A stretch of DNA of 64,000 bases. Source: Acanthosepion esculentum. Lineage: Eukaryota; Mollusca; Cephalopoda; Sepiida; Sepiidae. Every line of letters starts with the position of its first letter. Position 1 is the first letter of the stretch. A program made the position numbers and the translations under genes. The stretch is from contig OZ038485.1 in the NCBI GenBank assembly GCA_964036315.1, positions 75,855,460 to 75,919,459 on the forward strand, read 5' to 3'. A model generated the notes under the pieces. It was not told the DNA's origin. It did not search any database and saw only the letters and a program-made list of their open reading frames with translations. Below, piece by piece: positions 23,910 through 34,581 of the stretch.

Positions 23910-25795
23910 CTTCATTTAATAAACACATGTACACATTTATATTTTCCCTTAAACATATACTTTCACAGATACATGTACACAAATGAATATTTGCATCTCA
24001 TCGCATTTATTTGTTAAATGTCAGTATTTCCTGTGTCTTGTTGGACATTTCACATGACTTTTGAAAACACATCTCCAAGAAATAAAAAATAATTTTTTAT
24101 CATTTTTTCTTTTTTTGAGGAAGCCATTTTACATTTTAAATTCCTTGAATTTGGAGGAAGCACACTTACATATAGATGCACATTCATGCAGAAGGCTTTA
24201 TTGCATAAATATATATGAACATATGATATTTATGCACATTTTAATTTCTTAAATTATGGATGTTCATAAGTCAATATTCTAGCATAATAACCACATAAGA
24301 ATTGTGTGTGCATGTATGCATATTCTCATTTTCTATGCAGCGCAAACAGGTCAATCAGCTGCAAAATAAAAATGATAGAAGAACAAGAATAAGATTAAAA
24401 GAATGGCTGATATAAGTTAAAGATCACAAAAATATATGAAAAAATATGCACAAGTGTGTGTTTGAGTGAACCTTCATAAGTACTTTCATATACAAATAAA
24501 TTATCTTTAATAGTCATATACGCATATTTTAATGTATGTTTCATATGTTTATATATACATGAAATCATGGACATATAGGTATGCATAAATTTCAAATTAT
24601 TGCTGAGAAATTCTTACAGTAATGTTAGTTGGCCCAGCAACATAGAAACAGTTGTGTAATGCCAACTTCAGTGAGCTCTAAACTAAGTAGACTTTCTTGT
24701 GATTTACACAAATATGATCAGTACACAGATATGAATTGGGAAAGAAGAAAATTTACCATGTAAAGATTTTGAAAGGGAAGAATAGTTTTAATCTCTGCAT
24801 AACTATTGTAAAGAAGATTTCTTAAAAATATCTAATTGAATCTATAATACACTTACATAGAATTTCTTTGTTATGCAAAATAGATATTAATAACAATGAA
24901 AAGAAAACTGTTTCTTAAATTCAGTTTGCAAATAAAGAAAGAGGATACAAAATTATAACATACTGAATAAGAAAAATAACAGCAGTAGAATTGTGGTTTA
25001 TCTCTTAAAATATTTTCATGGATTGTAATGCTATTTAATGTAAAATTGAAATAAATCTAATGTCAAATAAAGTACTTATCTGAAAAACAAAAATCTGTTC
25101 ATTTGAAACTAGTCACAATGTTTTGTAGATCCCTTTTTCATAAGTTTTACCTGGATTTATATATGATGCATTTTTCCAATTTAGTTTCAGAGAGCAGAAA
25201 TGGTAATTTATAGACTTTTTATTTTGTTCATTCTTTATAAAATTCTTCCAGTAATTACAAACTTAAAAAAGAGAGTCATTCATTGTTCGTATAATATCTG
25301 AATAAATAATCCAAGTATAATATTTTATTATTTTCTAATAACTTACAGGTAAAAGCACAGAAATAGGGAATGCCATTTACATGGGAAATCAATCAAAGCA
25401 TGAAGATGGAAATAACATTTATTTTACACAACAGATATTTTTCAACTTAAGCTCCTCCTTTTAATTCTCTTAATTGAGGAGGCAATAGTAAATACAAAGA
25501 TCAAACATTATATAGTGAAAATTTCAGATCAGAATTCAGCTAATAATTATGCATAATTAAATTGCTATTAGAGCATCCTTGTATATATTAGTACTGAAAA
25601 GATCTTAATAAAAACAGGCACCATTTTGGCAAAAAAGTTGTAAAATATGGCTAGGTTATGATTCAAAAGACTTTCTTTCCCATGATCTCTAAATGTGATA
25701 TTAAACTTTTTAAAAGAATGATTTAATAATTTTGTTTAAAAGGTTAAATGTTAAAGTTAAGATAATTATGAATTGAAATTTCATAAACATCAGCT
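23910..25795. other. AT-rich non-coding stretch
   Basis: Open frames at 24061-24252 and 24395-24595 are short and compositionally driven (Tyr, His, Met). No gene, RNA or repeat recognised. Confidence 0.5.
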
Positions 25796-25798
25796 TTC

Positions 25799-25970
25799 CT
25801 TTTCTTGTATCATGTGATATCTTAAAGCATCATTTTTTATTTTCTTGTATCATGTGATATCTTAAAGCATCATCTTTCATTTTCTTGTATCATGTGATAT
25901 CTTAAAGCATCATTTTTTTTATTTTCTTGTATCATGTGATATTGTAAAACATCATTTTTCATTTTCTTAA
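25799..25970. repeat. 40-bp minisatellite, just over 4 copies
   Basis: The unit TTTCTTGTATCATGTGATAT plus CTTAAAGCATCATTTTTTAT starts at 25801, 25841, 25881 and 25923, with a partial fifth at 25963. Copies 1-3 are nearly identical; copy 4 has ATTGTAAAAC in place of CTTAAAGC. Confidence 0.95.
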
Positions 25971-25974
25971 AACA

Positions 25975-27085
25975 CTGGTTTGATGCTGTTTGAATTTATT
26001 ATTCAATCCTAAGTTAGTAATCACTTTTTAAAAATAAAATGTTCAATTTGACAACTTATTCAAGAGAAAATTCTCCTAGGCTGTCTTTAGAAAAGACTGA
26101 AATTGTAAATCTCCCTACAAGAATTATCCCCTTCTAGATAAAAAAAAATAATCAAACTTTAAAAATAGTATGGGTTTCAAAGCTCATTGATGAATGATAT
26201 CACTAACAGTGAACAAAGTAAAAGCATATATCAATTATGTCCAAAATATATAGTCTTGATGGCATAATTTCTTTAGAAGAAAAAATATGTAAATTGAAAA
26301 ATGAGTTTTGCAGCTAGAAAAAAAAGCAGTTTATTACAAGTATAATTGACTTAAGAATAATGCATATATTGTAGAGGATATGCAATGTCTATTTGTAAAA
26401 TCTCTTGATTTTCACATGACACATAATAAAAACTGATAAAAGTCATTGAATAAATTCAAGTAACACTCATGATTTAAGGATCTGAACAATCTAAACTTTT
26501 TTAAAATCTACATCTCTGCTATTGTGTTTATATTCACCTTTAGTACAATGAATAGTAATCAAATATGGGTATTGATCACAATTTAAATGTCTGCAGTATT
26601 CCACACCTGCCAATAAATACTGCATTTATAACTCTATTTACTGAAGAATCAGTTACTTATTTCTTGCTTCTGATGTTGGCCAAAAGGTTCTTTCTGTTTG
26701 TTTATCCAACAGTTAAAATAGATAAGTCAATTTTTTTTAATGGAAAATATCTTTCATGTTTCAACATGAATGACATGTTTCAACAATGAATGACATTAAT
26801 GGGTTCAAAGAAACAAAATGAATGAGTTCCCAAAATATGTTTTGAATAATAGAGCAATTTGAAAATGAATATTTCATAAAGATGTATGCATTCCATATAA
26901 TTAAGATAAAGTCTCATAATTTTTAACATTTTTCTATCTATCATATAGATTTATAAATGAGGATAAAGTTTTCCATCATTTCTAATGAAATTCCATGATT
27001 ATAGGTATTATGATATTTATTATAAAGACACCAATATTTAGTAATGTCCAAATTTAAGTCAAGAAAAATAATTCTGAAATTATTT
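25975..27085. other. AT-rich non-coding stretch
   Basis: A small duplicated word (ATGTTTCAACA, ATGAATGACA) near 26755-26800. The 74-residue frame at 26565-26789 is unrecognised. Confidence 0.45.
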
Positions 27086-27089
27086 AATT

Positions 27090-27750
27090 AGAGTTTATCC
27101 ATTAACGCAGGTTCTATTGCCATCAATCATTTCTTTGTAATGATTCAAAAGCAACATAATCTAGAACTCTTTTGGTTTGGCAAAAAGTAACATAGAGAGA
27201 GTGGTTTCCTCACTTCCCAGAGCACATGAATCTGTATAGTCCAAAATAAATGATAAACAAATGGAACAAGATCTGGAAAATATGGAGGGTGTAGAATCTT
27301 TTCCCAAAGAATTTCTTAAATAACTTTGTTATATGGAGTCATGCATTATCATAATAAATTATTACACCTTTTTGACTGATGAAACTGGATCTATTTTCTC
27401 CCAATGCAGCATTTAAACAGCCTAACTGCAGACCAGAGATAACCAGAGAATAATCATAACTGATTGGCTGGTAGCAATTCAAAATGGACTAAATCAACAC
27501 AATCCTACAAAAAACTTATCCAAACTTTTCTTGGATAGAGGTGGATATTGGGAAAACTGTTCATCTAAGCAATCATCTGTGTTTCTTTATATTCTTGCAA
27601 AATATTCATTTTTCATCACTAATGAAAAATCTCTCTAAAATGGCGACAGGCATTCATGAGAGTGCAAAGAATTGAAGTTACTCCACCATACTCTAGAGTT
27701 GGTGTGCCATGGAGAACCCATTTTCCCATGTTAGATACGAAATGGCTATT
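27090..27750 (-). pseudogene. Mariner transposase relic (SETMAR-like group)
   Basis: A second mariner family, different from the one at 19.2 kb. Minus-strand text in order: MAHQLESMVE-like and AILERFFISDEK (D-E-K with the first catalytic Asp), LNCYQPIS, QLGCLNAALGENRSSFI, KGVIIYYDNA (second catalytic Asp, about 27340), and after a stop LHITKLFKKFFGKRFYTLHI. The usual HPPYSPDLxPTDYHLF block, which holds the third Asp, has become TLHIFQILFHLFIIYFGLY. Stops are frequent, so it is an old inactive copy. The downstream GNHSLYVTFC and ESLQRNDW segments fit the C-terminus. Ends not delimited. Confidence 0.75.
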
Positions 27751-27889
27751 TTTGTAGTGATTTTATAACATATTTATGTTATAATATTTAAATAAATCAT
27801 TATATTTGCTCTACTCTGTATTGGGCACTCTTCAAAGAATAATAATTGTTGGTTATTGAAATTTACTCCGTATATACCAATCCCACACT

Positions 27890-27890
<1 letters not shown>
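27751..27890. other. Non-coding flank
   Basis: Short AT-rich interval between the mariner relic and the next TA array. Confidence 0.4.

Positions 27891-27935
<45 letters not shown>
27891..27935. repeat. (TA)n microsatellite
   Basis: About 22 TA units. Confidence 0.97.
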
Positions 27936-27938
<3 letters not shown>

Positions 27939-28530
27939 AGCTTAATCTAGCACAAGTTTACAATGAAGAGTATTCAGTGAGTCTTATATTCCTTGTAGTA
28001 TGAGTTGTCTGCAGAAGTAATTTGCTAGTTATTGTTGTATGCCAGCTGCTTTACATAATGAAAGTAACTCCAAAATATTATTTATAGGTAATTTGATTAA
28101 CAAATAAGAGTCGTCAGTGATTTCGTTATTTCAAAGTTTGTTTACAACATCTTTAGAACATTATAAATCAGTGACACTCTATCCCTAGTCATTTCAGTAT
28201 AAAGAAATAAATTATAATGTATAGAATTGATTGAATTCAAAAATATATCAAACATTGGATCATGTTTAGAGTGACCTTAATCTTTACATCTTAAATCTAT
28301 GTCATGTACGAGAGTTTTTATAAATATAAATAAATAATCTGTGGGAGTATTAAATTTTATTATGACTTTAAAAACAGATATATTATAAGTATCTATTAAT
28401 ATATACATACATATTAAAACAAAGGGGGAAAAATGAAAAATATAACAAAAAACAACAAAATCATAAAAAATGGATTTGGCAACAGTGATCAAACAAACAT
28501 TCCTACAAATGTAAACCATATAGTACATTT
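27936..28530. other. AT-rich non-coding stretch
   Basis: The 83-residue minus-strand frame at 28277-28528 is hydrophobic and unrecognised. Confidence 0.45.
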
Positions 28531-28531
28531 T

Positions 28532-28542
28532 TTCTGAATTTC

Positions 28543-28581
<39 letters not shown>

Positions 28582-28594
28582 TCAGAAATTCAGA

Positions 28595-28656
<62 letters not shown>

Positions 28657-28791
28657 ATTAATTGATTTAAAATATGGGTTTTAAATCAATTAATTTATAA
28701 TATTAATGCTCTGTAAATTTACATTGAGCACTATTGTGTAAAAATAAAAATATCTATAAGAACACCAGATTTTATATCTTACTGTTCTTTC

Positions 28792-28831
<40 letters not shown>
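28532..28831. repeat. Three (TA)n arrays flanked by ATTCAGAAATTCAG words
   Basis: TA arrays at 28546-28577, 28594-28652 and 28796-28831. The word ATTCAGAAATTCAG occurs at about 28579 and 28831, and its complement CTGAATTTCTGAAT at about 28533, so TA arrays are bracketed by the same word in opposite orientations. The last copy is the start of the Penelope-like fragment. Confidence 0.85.
28651..28700. repeat. Perfect 22-bp inverted repeat
   Basis: Left arm 28651-28672 (TTATAAATTAATTGATTTAA plus AA), six-base loop TATGGG, right arm 28679-28700 exactly complementary. The left arm begins at the end of a TA array. Confidence 0.95.
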
Positions 28832-28833
<2 letters not shown>

Positions 28834-30033
28834 GAAATTCAGTAAAGAAACTTCTCACCTTGTCGGTCTATTTATACTATACAACTTAACCATGCACCAT
28901 GAATTAGACATTAAGGACATTGGGATATACAGGGATGATGGGCTCATGGTAGTGAGGAGTTCCACAAATTTTAAAATAGATAAATTTAGAAAGATAATAC
29001 ATAGTGAATTCAGAAAATTAAATTTAAAAACTACAGTCAACACAAAATTGAAAAGGGTAAACTTCCTCGACATAACTTTGGACTTAATGAACAACATATA
29101 ACAGAAAACCTAACACTAGCTCCTTGTATGTACACCCTAGGTCAAACCACCCTCCATCTACAATTAAGTATATACCATCATCAATAGAGAAAAGAATCAG
29201 CATGAACTCCACAAATGAAGAAATATTCCAACAACTCAGTACATTTTACAACACAGCTCTAAAAAATAGTGGATACAAAAATGCTAATATCAATTTTAGA
29301 AACAATAGTACTAACCAGAAGAAAAACAGGAAAAGAAAAATCATTTGGTATACCCCTCCATTCAACCAAATGGTTAGTATTAAGCTAGGACATAAATTCC
29401 TAGCTTTAATTGAAAATCACTTTCCTACTAATAGCAGACTTAGCAAGATCTTTAATAAAAACACCTTAAAATTAAGCAACAACTGCACTGAAAATCTAGA
29501 AAGAATCATAAAAAAACATAATAATAAAATCCTGGAAAAACATGCATGCCAAAATATAATTAATAAAAACCCTAAACTAAAATTAGACTAAAATATTGAA
29601 AAATTCTGTGATTGTAGAAAACCTGAAGACTGCCCGTTGGAAAATAAATGCTGCATAGAATCTGTGGTATACCAATGCACAATCTTATCCATTGAGAGTC
29701 CTAACATTGAAATGATATATATAGGATCCACGAAGAATGAATTTAAAATTAGGTGGAGACAACACAAAAGCTCCTTCCATAATATTAGAAATAGAAATCA
29801 GACATCTAAATATTTTTTGGCATTTAAAAGAAATAAATAAAACACCAAAAGTAAAATGGAAAATAATAAATAGAACAAGAACTTGTAAAACCTGGGATGA
29901 CCCATGTTCTTTATGCCTACATGAAAAGCTACAGATTATTAAGTTTCTAAAAAAGAAAAATTTATTAAATCATAGACATGAGTTAATGGTTTTTTGCCGA
30001 CATCAACAAATTTTCACCTTAAATAATTAGCTT
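28832..30033 (+). pseudogene. Penelope-like element: RT motif C to GIY-YIG tail, 5'-truncated
   Basis: Reads from just inside the reverse transcriptase to the C-terminus. LVGLFILYNL leads to GIYRDDGLMVV (about 28920-28950), with the Y-x-D-D catalytic box of Penelope-like enzymes. NFLDITLDL follows (29070-29090), then after a frameshift SNHPPSTIKYIPSSIEKRIS and KRKIIWYTPPFNQ (29124-29590). After an in-frame stop at about 29589 come a CDC...CPL...KC cluster and IYIGSTKNEFKIRWRQHKSSF (29720-29780), the YIG half of a GIY-YIG endonuclease with its conserved Arg and His. A frameshift near 29805 leads to KVKWKII and a DPCSLCLHEKLQIIK block ending at 30028. Everything upstream of motif C is missing, cut at a TA array. 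Fairly well preserved: about two frameshifts and one stop. Confidence 0.92.
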
Positions 30034-30621
30034 AAAAATTTTTTTAAATTTCATAGTCTATAAACAATTTCAATTAAAGCAATAGCTTTAAAAACTTAAC
30101 GCAATCATCTGATAAAAAAACCCTTTATGAAGTTGTCAAAAAAACAAATTGTATTTTAATACAGTGTATTTATATACAAACAACCCTATTAGGTATACAA
30201 ATACAAATTTAACAGCATAACAAAAAAGCCAAATACTCTCTGTTGTTGAAATAGACCAGGTGATATGCATCAAACGGATGTCATCATTCACTTGAAAGTA
30301 GGCACCCTGACCCTAACTTGATTTAACCTCTTTCTGAATGTAACTAATATATTGATACAATAGTTATCAGTGAAAATGTAAACCCTTACTTCCCTTATTA
30401 AAATAATTGGTTTCACTGTTTCCATAGTAATTAATATTATGAATGTATATGCTTATAAAGCTCCGTAAATTTCAAGATTAGTTATTTCAAAATTTGCTTG
30501 AGGATGAAACAGAGCTGGGTACTTTAATTCAATTTAATTTCTATAATTAAATAGTTTTTAGCTTCTGTTTTAGAAACATGAGAACTCTTATGTAGCGATG
30601 AAATCATGTTTTTAAAAAATA

Positions 30622-30627
<6 letters not shown>
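30034..30627 (+). other. Probable 3' trailer of the Penelope-like element
   Basis: AT-rich, no frame. GAGGATGAAACAGAGC near 30500 faintly recalls a hammerhead 3' strand, but no CUGAUGA partner precedes it. The 3' boundary cannot be set from one copy. Confidence 0.35.

Positions 30628-30666
<39 letters not shown>
30628..30666. repeat. (TA)n microsatellite
   Basis: About 19 TA units, directly preceding the 3' end of the minus-strand CR1/Jockey-like copy. Confidence 0.97.
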
Positions 30667-30668
<2 letters not shown>

Positions 30669-30679
30669 TACTCATATTT

Positions 30680-32105
30680 TTAAAAATCATTTCACCCCAA
30701 GCTTGATTATAATGCTGCTAAGGTACCAGTAGTTACTGAGAGTGAAAGAGAATGAGAAGACTTTTGTGAGGAGAAAAGACAGTAAAAGAACAGAGTTCAG
30801 GAAGACAGAAGATGGCAGTGGATATTGCATTTAAATTTTTTAAGATCATAGGTAGCAGGGAAGCAAGAAACCAATAAAGAGTTCTACAGGTGAAAAGTGC
30901 AAAAAAAGAATAGAAGAGAGAGTTGCATATTCAACAGTAAAACAGCAAGGCTTAGTTGCCTAGTAGTACACATAAATTCACGCAGACAAGTCACCAAGGA
31001 GGAAAGCTCATCAGAACAATTCTTATGAGAATCTTTTTAGAAAAGATACAGGGAAGTCATGTCATAGCAGTGGGAAAATGACTGAAGTCATGATCAGTAA
31101 TATTTCTGACCCTTCTTTGGATTTTGTCAAGACTCTCTAGATATATTACAGGAGAACCAGACCAGATATAGCAGCAGTATTCAGTGCATGGGAAAATGGC
31201 AAATTTATCTATGTGCAATTAAAATAAGAAGCCATTTCTTGCCCCAGTTAACAACTGATTGGAGGTCATTTTTAAGAGCAGCTGCCAGTTTTACTTTGTC
31301 AGGCCTATCAGACTTACCATTAAACAGTTGTGTCATCGGCATAAATACTGAGTTGGGAACTGATGACATTGAGAAGGTTGTTGATGAAGATAAGTAACAA
31401 TATAAATCCAAGGATAGAGCCCTATGGCACTCTCACATTAATGTGAAAAGATCTATAAGTATGGCCATTCAATATGACTTTCATTCCATCATTAGTTATG
31501 AAAAATTATATTATATTAAATATTAGTCCAGAGACACCATAGGCCTCAAGCCTGTAAAGAAGGCCAGCATGCCAAACCCTGTCAAATGCATTTGAGATAT
31601 CTAAAGCCACAGACCAAGCTTTGCCGTTTTTATCTAAAGATTGATAGTTAAAATCATTAATAACTGTTAAAACATTAGTGGTTGACCTAGTGAAACAAAA
31701 GCTATATTGTTTATCAGAAAGAAGGCTATGTGAAGTAAAATGCTTAAACAGTTCAGAGTTGATTAGGGCCTCTAGTACTTTGCCAAAAAGACAATAATAT
31801 AAGGATGATAATTCAAGGAATCAGAAGGCTTACCAGAGTTCTTAAAGACAGGAATTAATAAGAGGATTTCCAACAAGCTGGAAAGCAAGAAGCAGCAAGG
31901 TATTTGTTGTAAAGATTGGAGATAACAGGAACCCATTTTCTTAGGACAATTGCAGGGATACAGCCAAGTCCTTAGACCACTTAGCCACAAAAGAACAACA
32001 CAGCCCAGCAAGGTTCTAGTAAGAAGTGTGCATTGCTTAAAAGGGAAAATAGAACCTGGTTGGGCTGTGACACTCTCTGTAACCAAGTGGTGTAAAGAAG
32101 CTGGA
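30680..32105 (-). pseudogene. CR1/Jockey-like retrotransposon, RT and C-terminus, YADD intact
   Basis: The best copy of this family here. From 32105 leftwards: WKILLLIPVFKNSGKPSDSL and NYHP; LFGKVLEALINSELFKHF; DKQYSFCFTRSTTNVLTVI; KAWSVALDISNAFDRVWHAG (motif A with its Asp, about 31580-31625); LEAYGVSG; INVRVPQGSILG; and QLSIYADDTTV, whose YADD codons at 31332-31343 are intact. Next come LKNDLQSVVNWGKKWL and EYCCYIWSGSPVIYLESLDK (about 31100-31170). The 3' end near 30680 carries a sequence shared with 49.55 kb. Several frames are needed, so it is not functional. The N-terminal endonuclease is absent, as expected for 5' truncation. Confidence 0.9.
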
Positions 32106-32109
32106 TAAA

Positions 32110-32200
32110 ATGGTGTTTTCTTATACAAAGGGGGATGCAGGTTCAAACCCTGTCAGAGAGCACGTTTTCATAAACATTAAGTTTTCTCAAGTGCACAGGC
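32110..32200 (+). repeat. tRNA-type B box, likely SINE fragment
   Basis: GCAGGTTCAAACCCTGTC contains GGTTCAAACCC (32140-32150), a textbook RNA polymerase III B box. No A box or cloverleaf can be made from the upstream sequence, so this is a tRNA-derived SINE piece, not a tRNA gene. It touches the 5' side of the minus-strand retrotransposon copy. Confidence 0.5.
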
Positions 32201-32339
32201 TGATAAATGTAATATGCACTACATACCCTTTAAAAAAAGAAATGAGGTGTTTATTTCAAACACATGACTATGTATTAAATAATAATGATTGAAGTAATAA
32301 AAATGATGGATTAAAAATAAATCCATTAACTTGTTTGTA

Positions 32340-32345
32340 ATATAC

Positions 32346-32388
<43 letters not shown>

Positions 32389-32389
32389 T
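32340..32389. repeat. (TA)n(TG)n microsatellite
   Basis: A short TA run then about 16 TG units. Confidence 0.95.
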
Positions 32390-32404
32390 ATGTATTTAAA
32401 TAGA

Positions 32405-32580
32405 TTTTTTTAATCTGACATTATTTCTTATTACTACAAATGTCATTTCCAGTGGATAAACATGTTTGAGTTACTATCCCTATTTTTTATTTTCTTAAAC
32501 AGTGAAATTTACCAGCTCAAACATGTGTGCCCATTGGAAATTATATTTATAGTAATAAGAAATAATGTCGGATTAAAAAA
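32405..32580. repeat. 176-bp hairpin with about 65-bp arms
   Basis: TTTTTTAATCTGACATTATTTC on the left pairs with GAAATAATGTCGGATTAAAAAA on the right. Pairing continues inward through TTATTACTA / TAGTAATAA, CATTTCCA / TGGAAAT and AAACATGTTTGAG / CTCAAACATGTGT. No frame. MITE-like. Confidence 0.85.
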
Positions 32581-33260
32581 CCATTGTCAGAATTGCTGTT
32601 ATTTATGTTTCATGTATGAAAATGAAAAAAATAAAAAATGAATGAAAATAGCAGATAGAGATTCGTAGAAGTCCCAACAAAAGGTGTTCTTTCCTTAAAT
32701 TGGAAAACTGAACGTTACTCTATCATCTGATATCCTATGGCCAAGTTGGTAATGTGTAAAACTGGTTTACCCAAAGAAGACTTTAGCATGTGCAGGTGAC
32801 TAAAATCATAAGGGAAACTCAAAATCAAGCATAAAATATGTTAATGTAGAATATCAAAACCAAAATAAGTGGTGGTGAAAATCTTTGTTCAGACTGACAA
32901 AAATGCTCCCAGCAACTAACATAAAACACTACTGAGAAACTATGAGAACTTAATATTGAGCTCCAGGGTTGAGTTCATTTTAATCTGCAGATATGACAAG
33001 CCTCTATTACTCTGGTACAAATTTCTTTCCATTTATGAATGATAGCTAAAGATATGTTAAACCACATGAAAAAATTCTTATAACTCCCCCTGGATTGATA
33101 AGACCCAATCAGTTTCTTTTTCAGTTCAAGGAAATGCACTTTGAGTTTTGTAATGATTTACAAATTGAATGAATATTTAATTTGAAACTTTTGGGTTATT
33201 TTACTCTCTGGCCTTCTTCAGGTATCTATCTTCATATTCTTGAAATTTTTAATTAAACAC
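32581..33260. other. AT-rich non-coding stretch
   Basis: No gene recognised. Confidence 0.45.
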
Positions 33261-33269
33261 TTTATTCAA

Positions 33270-33740
33270 TTCACATGAGGAGATTGTTCTCTTTCCACTT
33301 TCCATATTTTGTTTCAGTTAATATTCACTGGTCTTATTCACCTTTGGGTCACTTATTCAATTTTTCTAAAACAAAATATGTCTTTTTAACACTACCAGAC
33401 ACAAGGAGTGTCACTTGGAAAATCCAGGAGCAAAATTCTGGCATTTTAAACCTAATGTTTATACTCAGGTGTTGAACCTACATAAGTGGTCTGATTCAGT
33501 GGAATTTCTTTCTGTATGTTCCTCAAATGACATTCATCTCTATGCTAAGTTTACTGAGGACATTGTCAGTGTTTAACATCCACTGATTCATTCAATCATA
33601 TTATCCTTCAGTGGTTTTCTCTATCTATTAATGTAACTTCATTCCATATGGGTTTATGACTCTCTTTTCCCCTCTATATATGATCAGCCATGTCAGATTT
33701 CAATGACACTCTCTGCATAACTGCTTTTTGATGTTCTTCT
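33270..33740 (+). other. Possible highly decayed non-LTR reverse transcriptase piece
   Basis: FNFSKTKYVFLTLPDTRSVT is encoded at about 33355-33415 and resembles the NxSKTKxMxF block that follows the YADD box in CR1/Jockey-group enzymes. An SSNDIHLYA-like run occurs downstream near 33515, in the wrong order for a single intact copy. Too degraded to assign firmly. Confidence 0.3.
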
Positions 33741-33901
33741 TTCCTTAGTTTCAAAGGAAGATAATTGAGTAAATAGATATCATCATACCCAATTTGGAAT
33801 GATTAATTTGAAAAAAGGAGGAAAGTAATCTTGGTGTTGAATAATTTGGGATCCAATTGTGCACGTGTGTGTATATGTATCTACTTATATATAGTAAAAT
33901 A

Positions 33902-33902
<1 letters not shown>

Positions 33903-33935
<33 letters not shown>
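33903..33935. repeat. (TA)n microsatellite
   Basis: About 16 TA units. Confidence 0.97.
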
Positions 33936-33938
<3 letters not shown>

Positions 33939-34015
33939 GGGTGCTGAAAAGTTCTGAACCCAACCAAAATGGTTTTTTACAAATTTTTGTAAATGGATTG
34001 GGGTGAGAACTCTTT

Positions 34016-34018
<3 letters not shown>
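33936..34018. repeat. 83-bp imperfect palindrome between TA arrays, MITE-like
   Basis: GAGGGGTGCTGAAAAGTTCT near the left end is answered at the right end by AGAACTCTTTTATAAA, giving imperfect inverted ends around a central ACAAATTTTTGT. TA arrays on both sides fit the TA target of Tc1/mariner elements, and the left end resembles mariner-type termini. No transposase. Confidence 0.5.

Positions 34019-34080
<62 letters not shown>
34019..34080. repeat. (TA)n microsatellite
   Basis: About 30 TA units. Confidence 0.97.
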
Positions 34081-34085
<5 letters not shown>

Positions 34086-34212
34086 TTTCATTAAAAACGA
34101 CTGACAAGGTACTTTTATTTAGTTTTTTATATAATTTCTCGTGCGATTTAATAAAAAAATATAAAAAAATAAATAAAAGCACCTTGTCAGTTGTTTTTAA
34201 TGAAATGTGCAT
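34079..34212. repeat. Hairpin with 43-bp arms between TA arrays
   Basis: Left arm 34079-34121 (ATGCACATTTCATTAAAAAC...) and right arm 34170-34212 differ at only a few positions, and pairing continues into the loop. Because the arms mirror each other, the plus and minus frames here both start MHISLKTTDKVLLF; neither is a gene. Confidence 0.92.
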
Positions 34213-34238
34213 GAAAGAAGGATTGCTGCCTAAATACA

Positions 34239-34242
<4 letters not shown>

Positions 34243-34281
<39 letters not shown>
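34243..34281. repeat. (TA)n microsatellite
   Basis: About 19 TA units, 30 bases right of the hairpin. Confidence 0.97.
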
Positions 34282-34283
<2 letters not shown>

Positions 34284-34517
34284 TCTATTTTAAGACATTT
34301 TTTATGTTTATATGTTCTTTTTATAGATAAAATATTATATAAACATGAAAAGTGTCGTAAAATAATTGTTGGACTTTGTCCATTTCATATTGTCTATATT
34401 TTGGCAGCAACCTTTCATTTAAACAATCTTTCATTAAATATGACAGACAAAGAGAATTCTATTGCATATTTGTGTATTTTGTAACTAAAATTTTCCTTCT
34501 CTATAATATTTAATGAA

Positions 34518-34519
<2 letters not shown>

Positions 34520-34577
<58 letters not shown>
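34520..34577. repeat. (TA)n microsatellite
   Basis: About 29 TA units. Confidence 0.97.

Positions 34578-34579
<2 letters not shown>

Positions 34580-34581
<2 letters not shown>

Noticed and set aside
25799..25970. Possible CRISPR-like array
   Set aside because: Units are head to tail with no variable spacers, and the genome is eukaryotic; it is a minisatellite.
30480..30520. Second hammerhead candidate after the Penelope-like element (GAGGATGAAACAG)
   Set aside because: No CUGAUGA partner at a suitable distance upstream and no pairing flanks.
32110..32200. tRNA gene
   Set aside because: Only the B-box end is recognisable; no acceptor stem, D arm or anticodon arm can be formed.
34079..34330. 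Plus and minus frames sharing the same N-terminal peptide
   Set aside because: They come from the two arms of a DNA hairpin, not from related genes.
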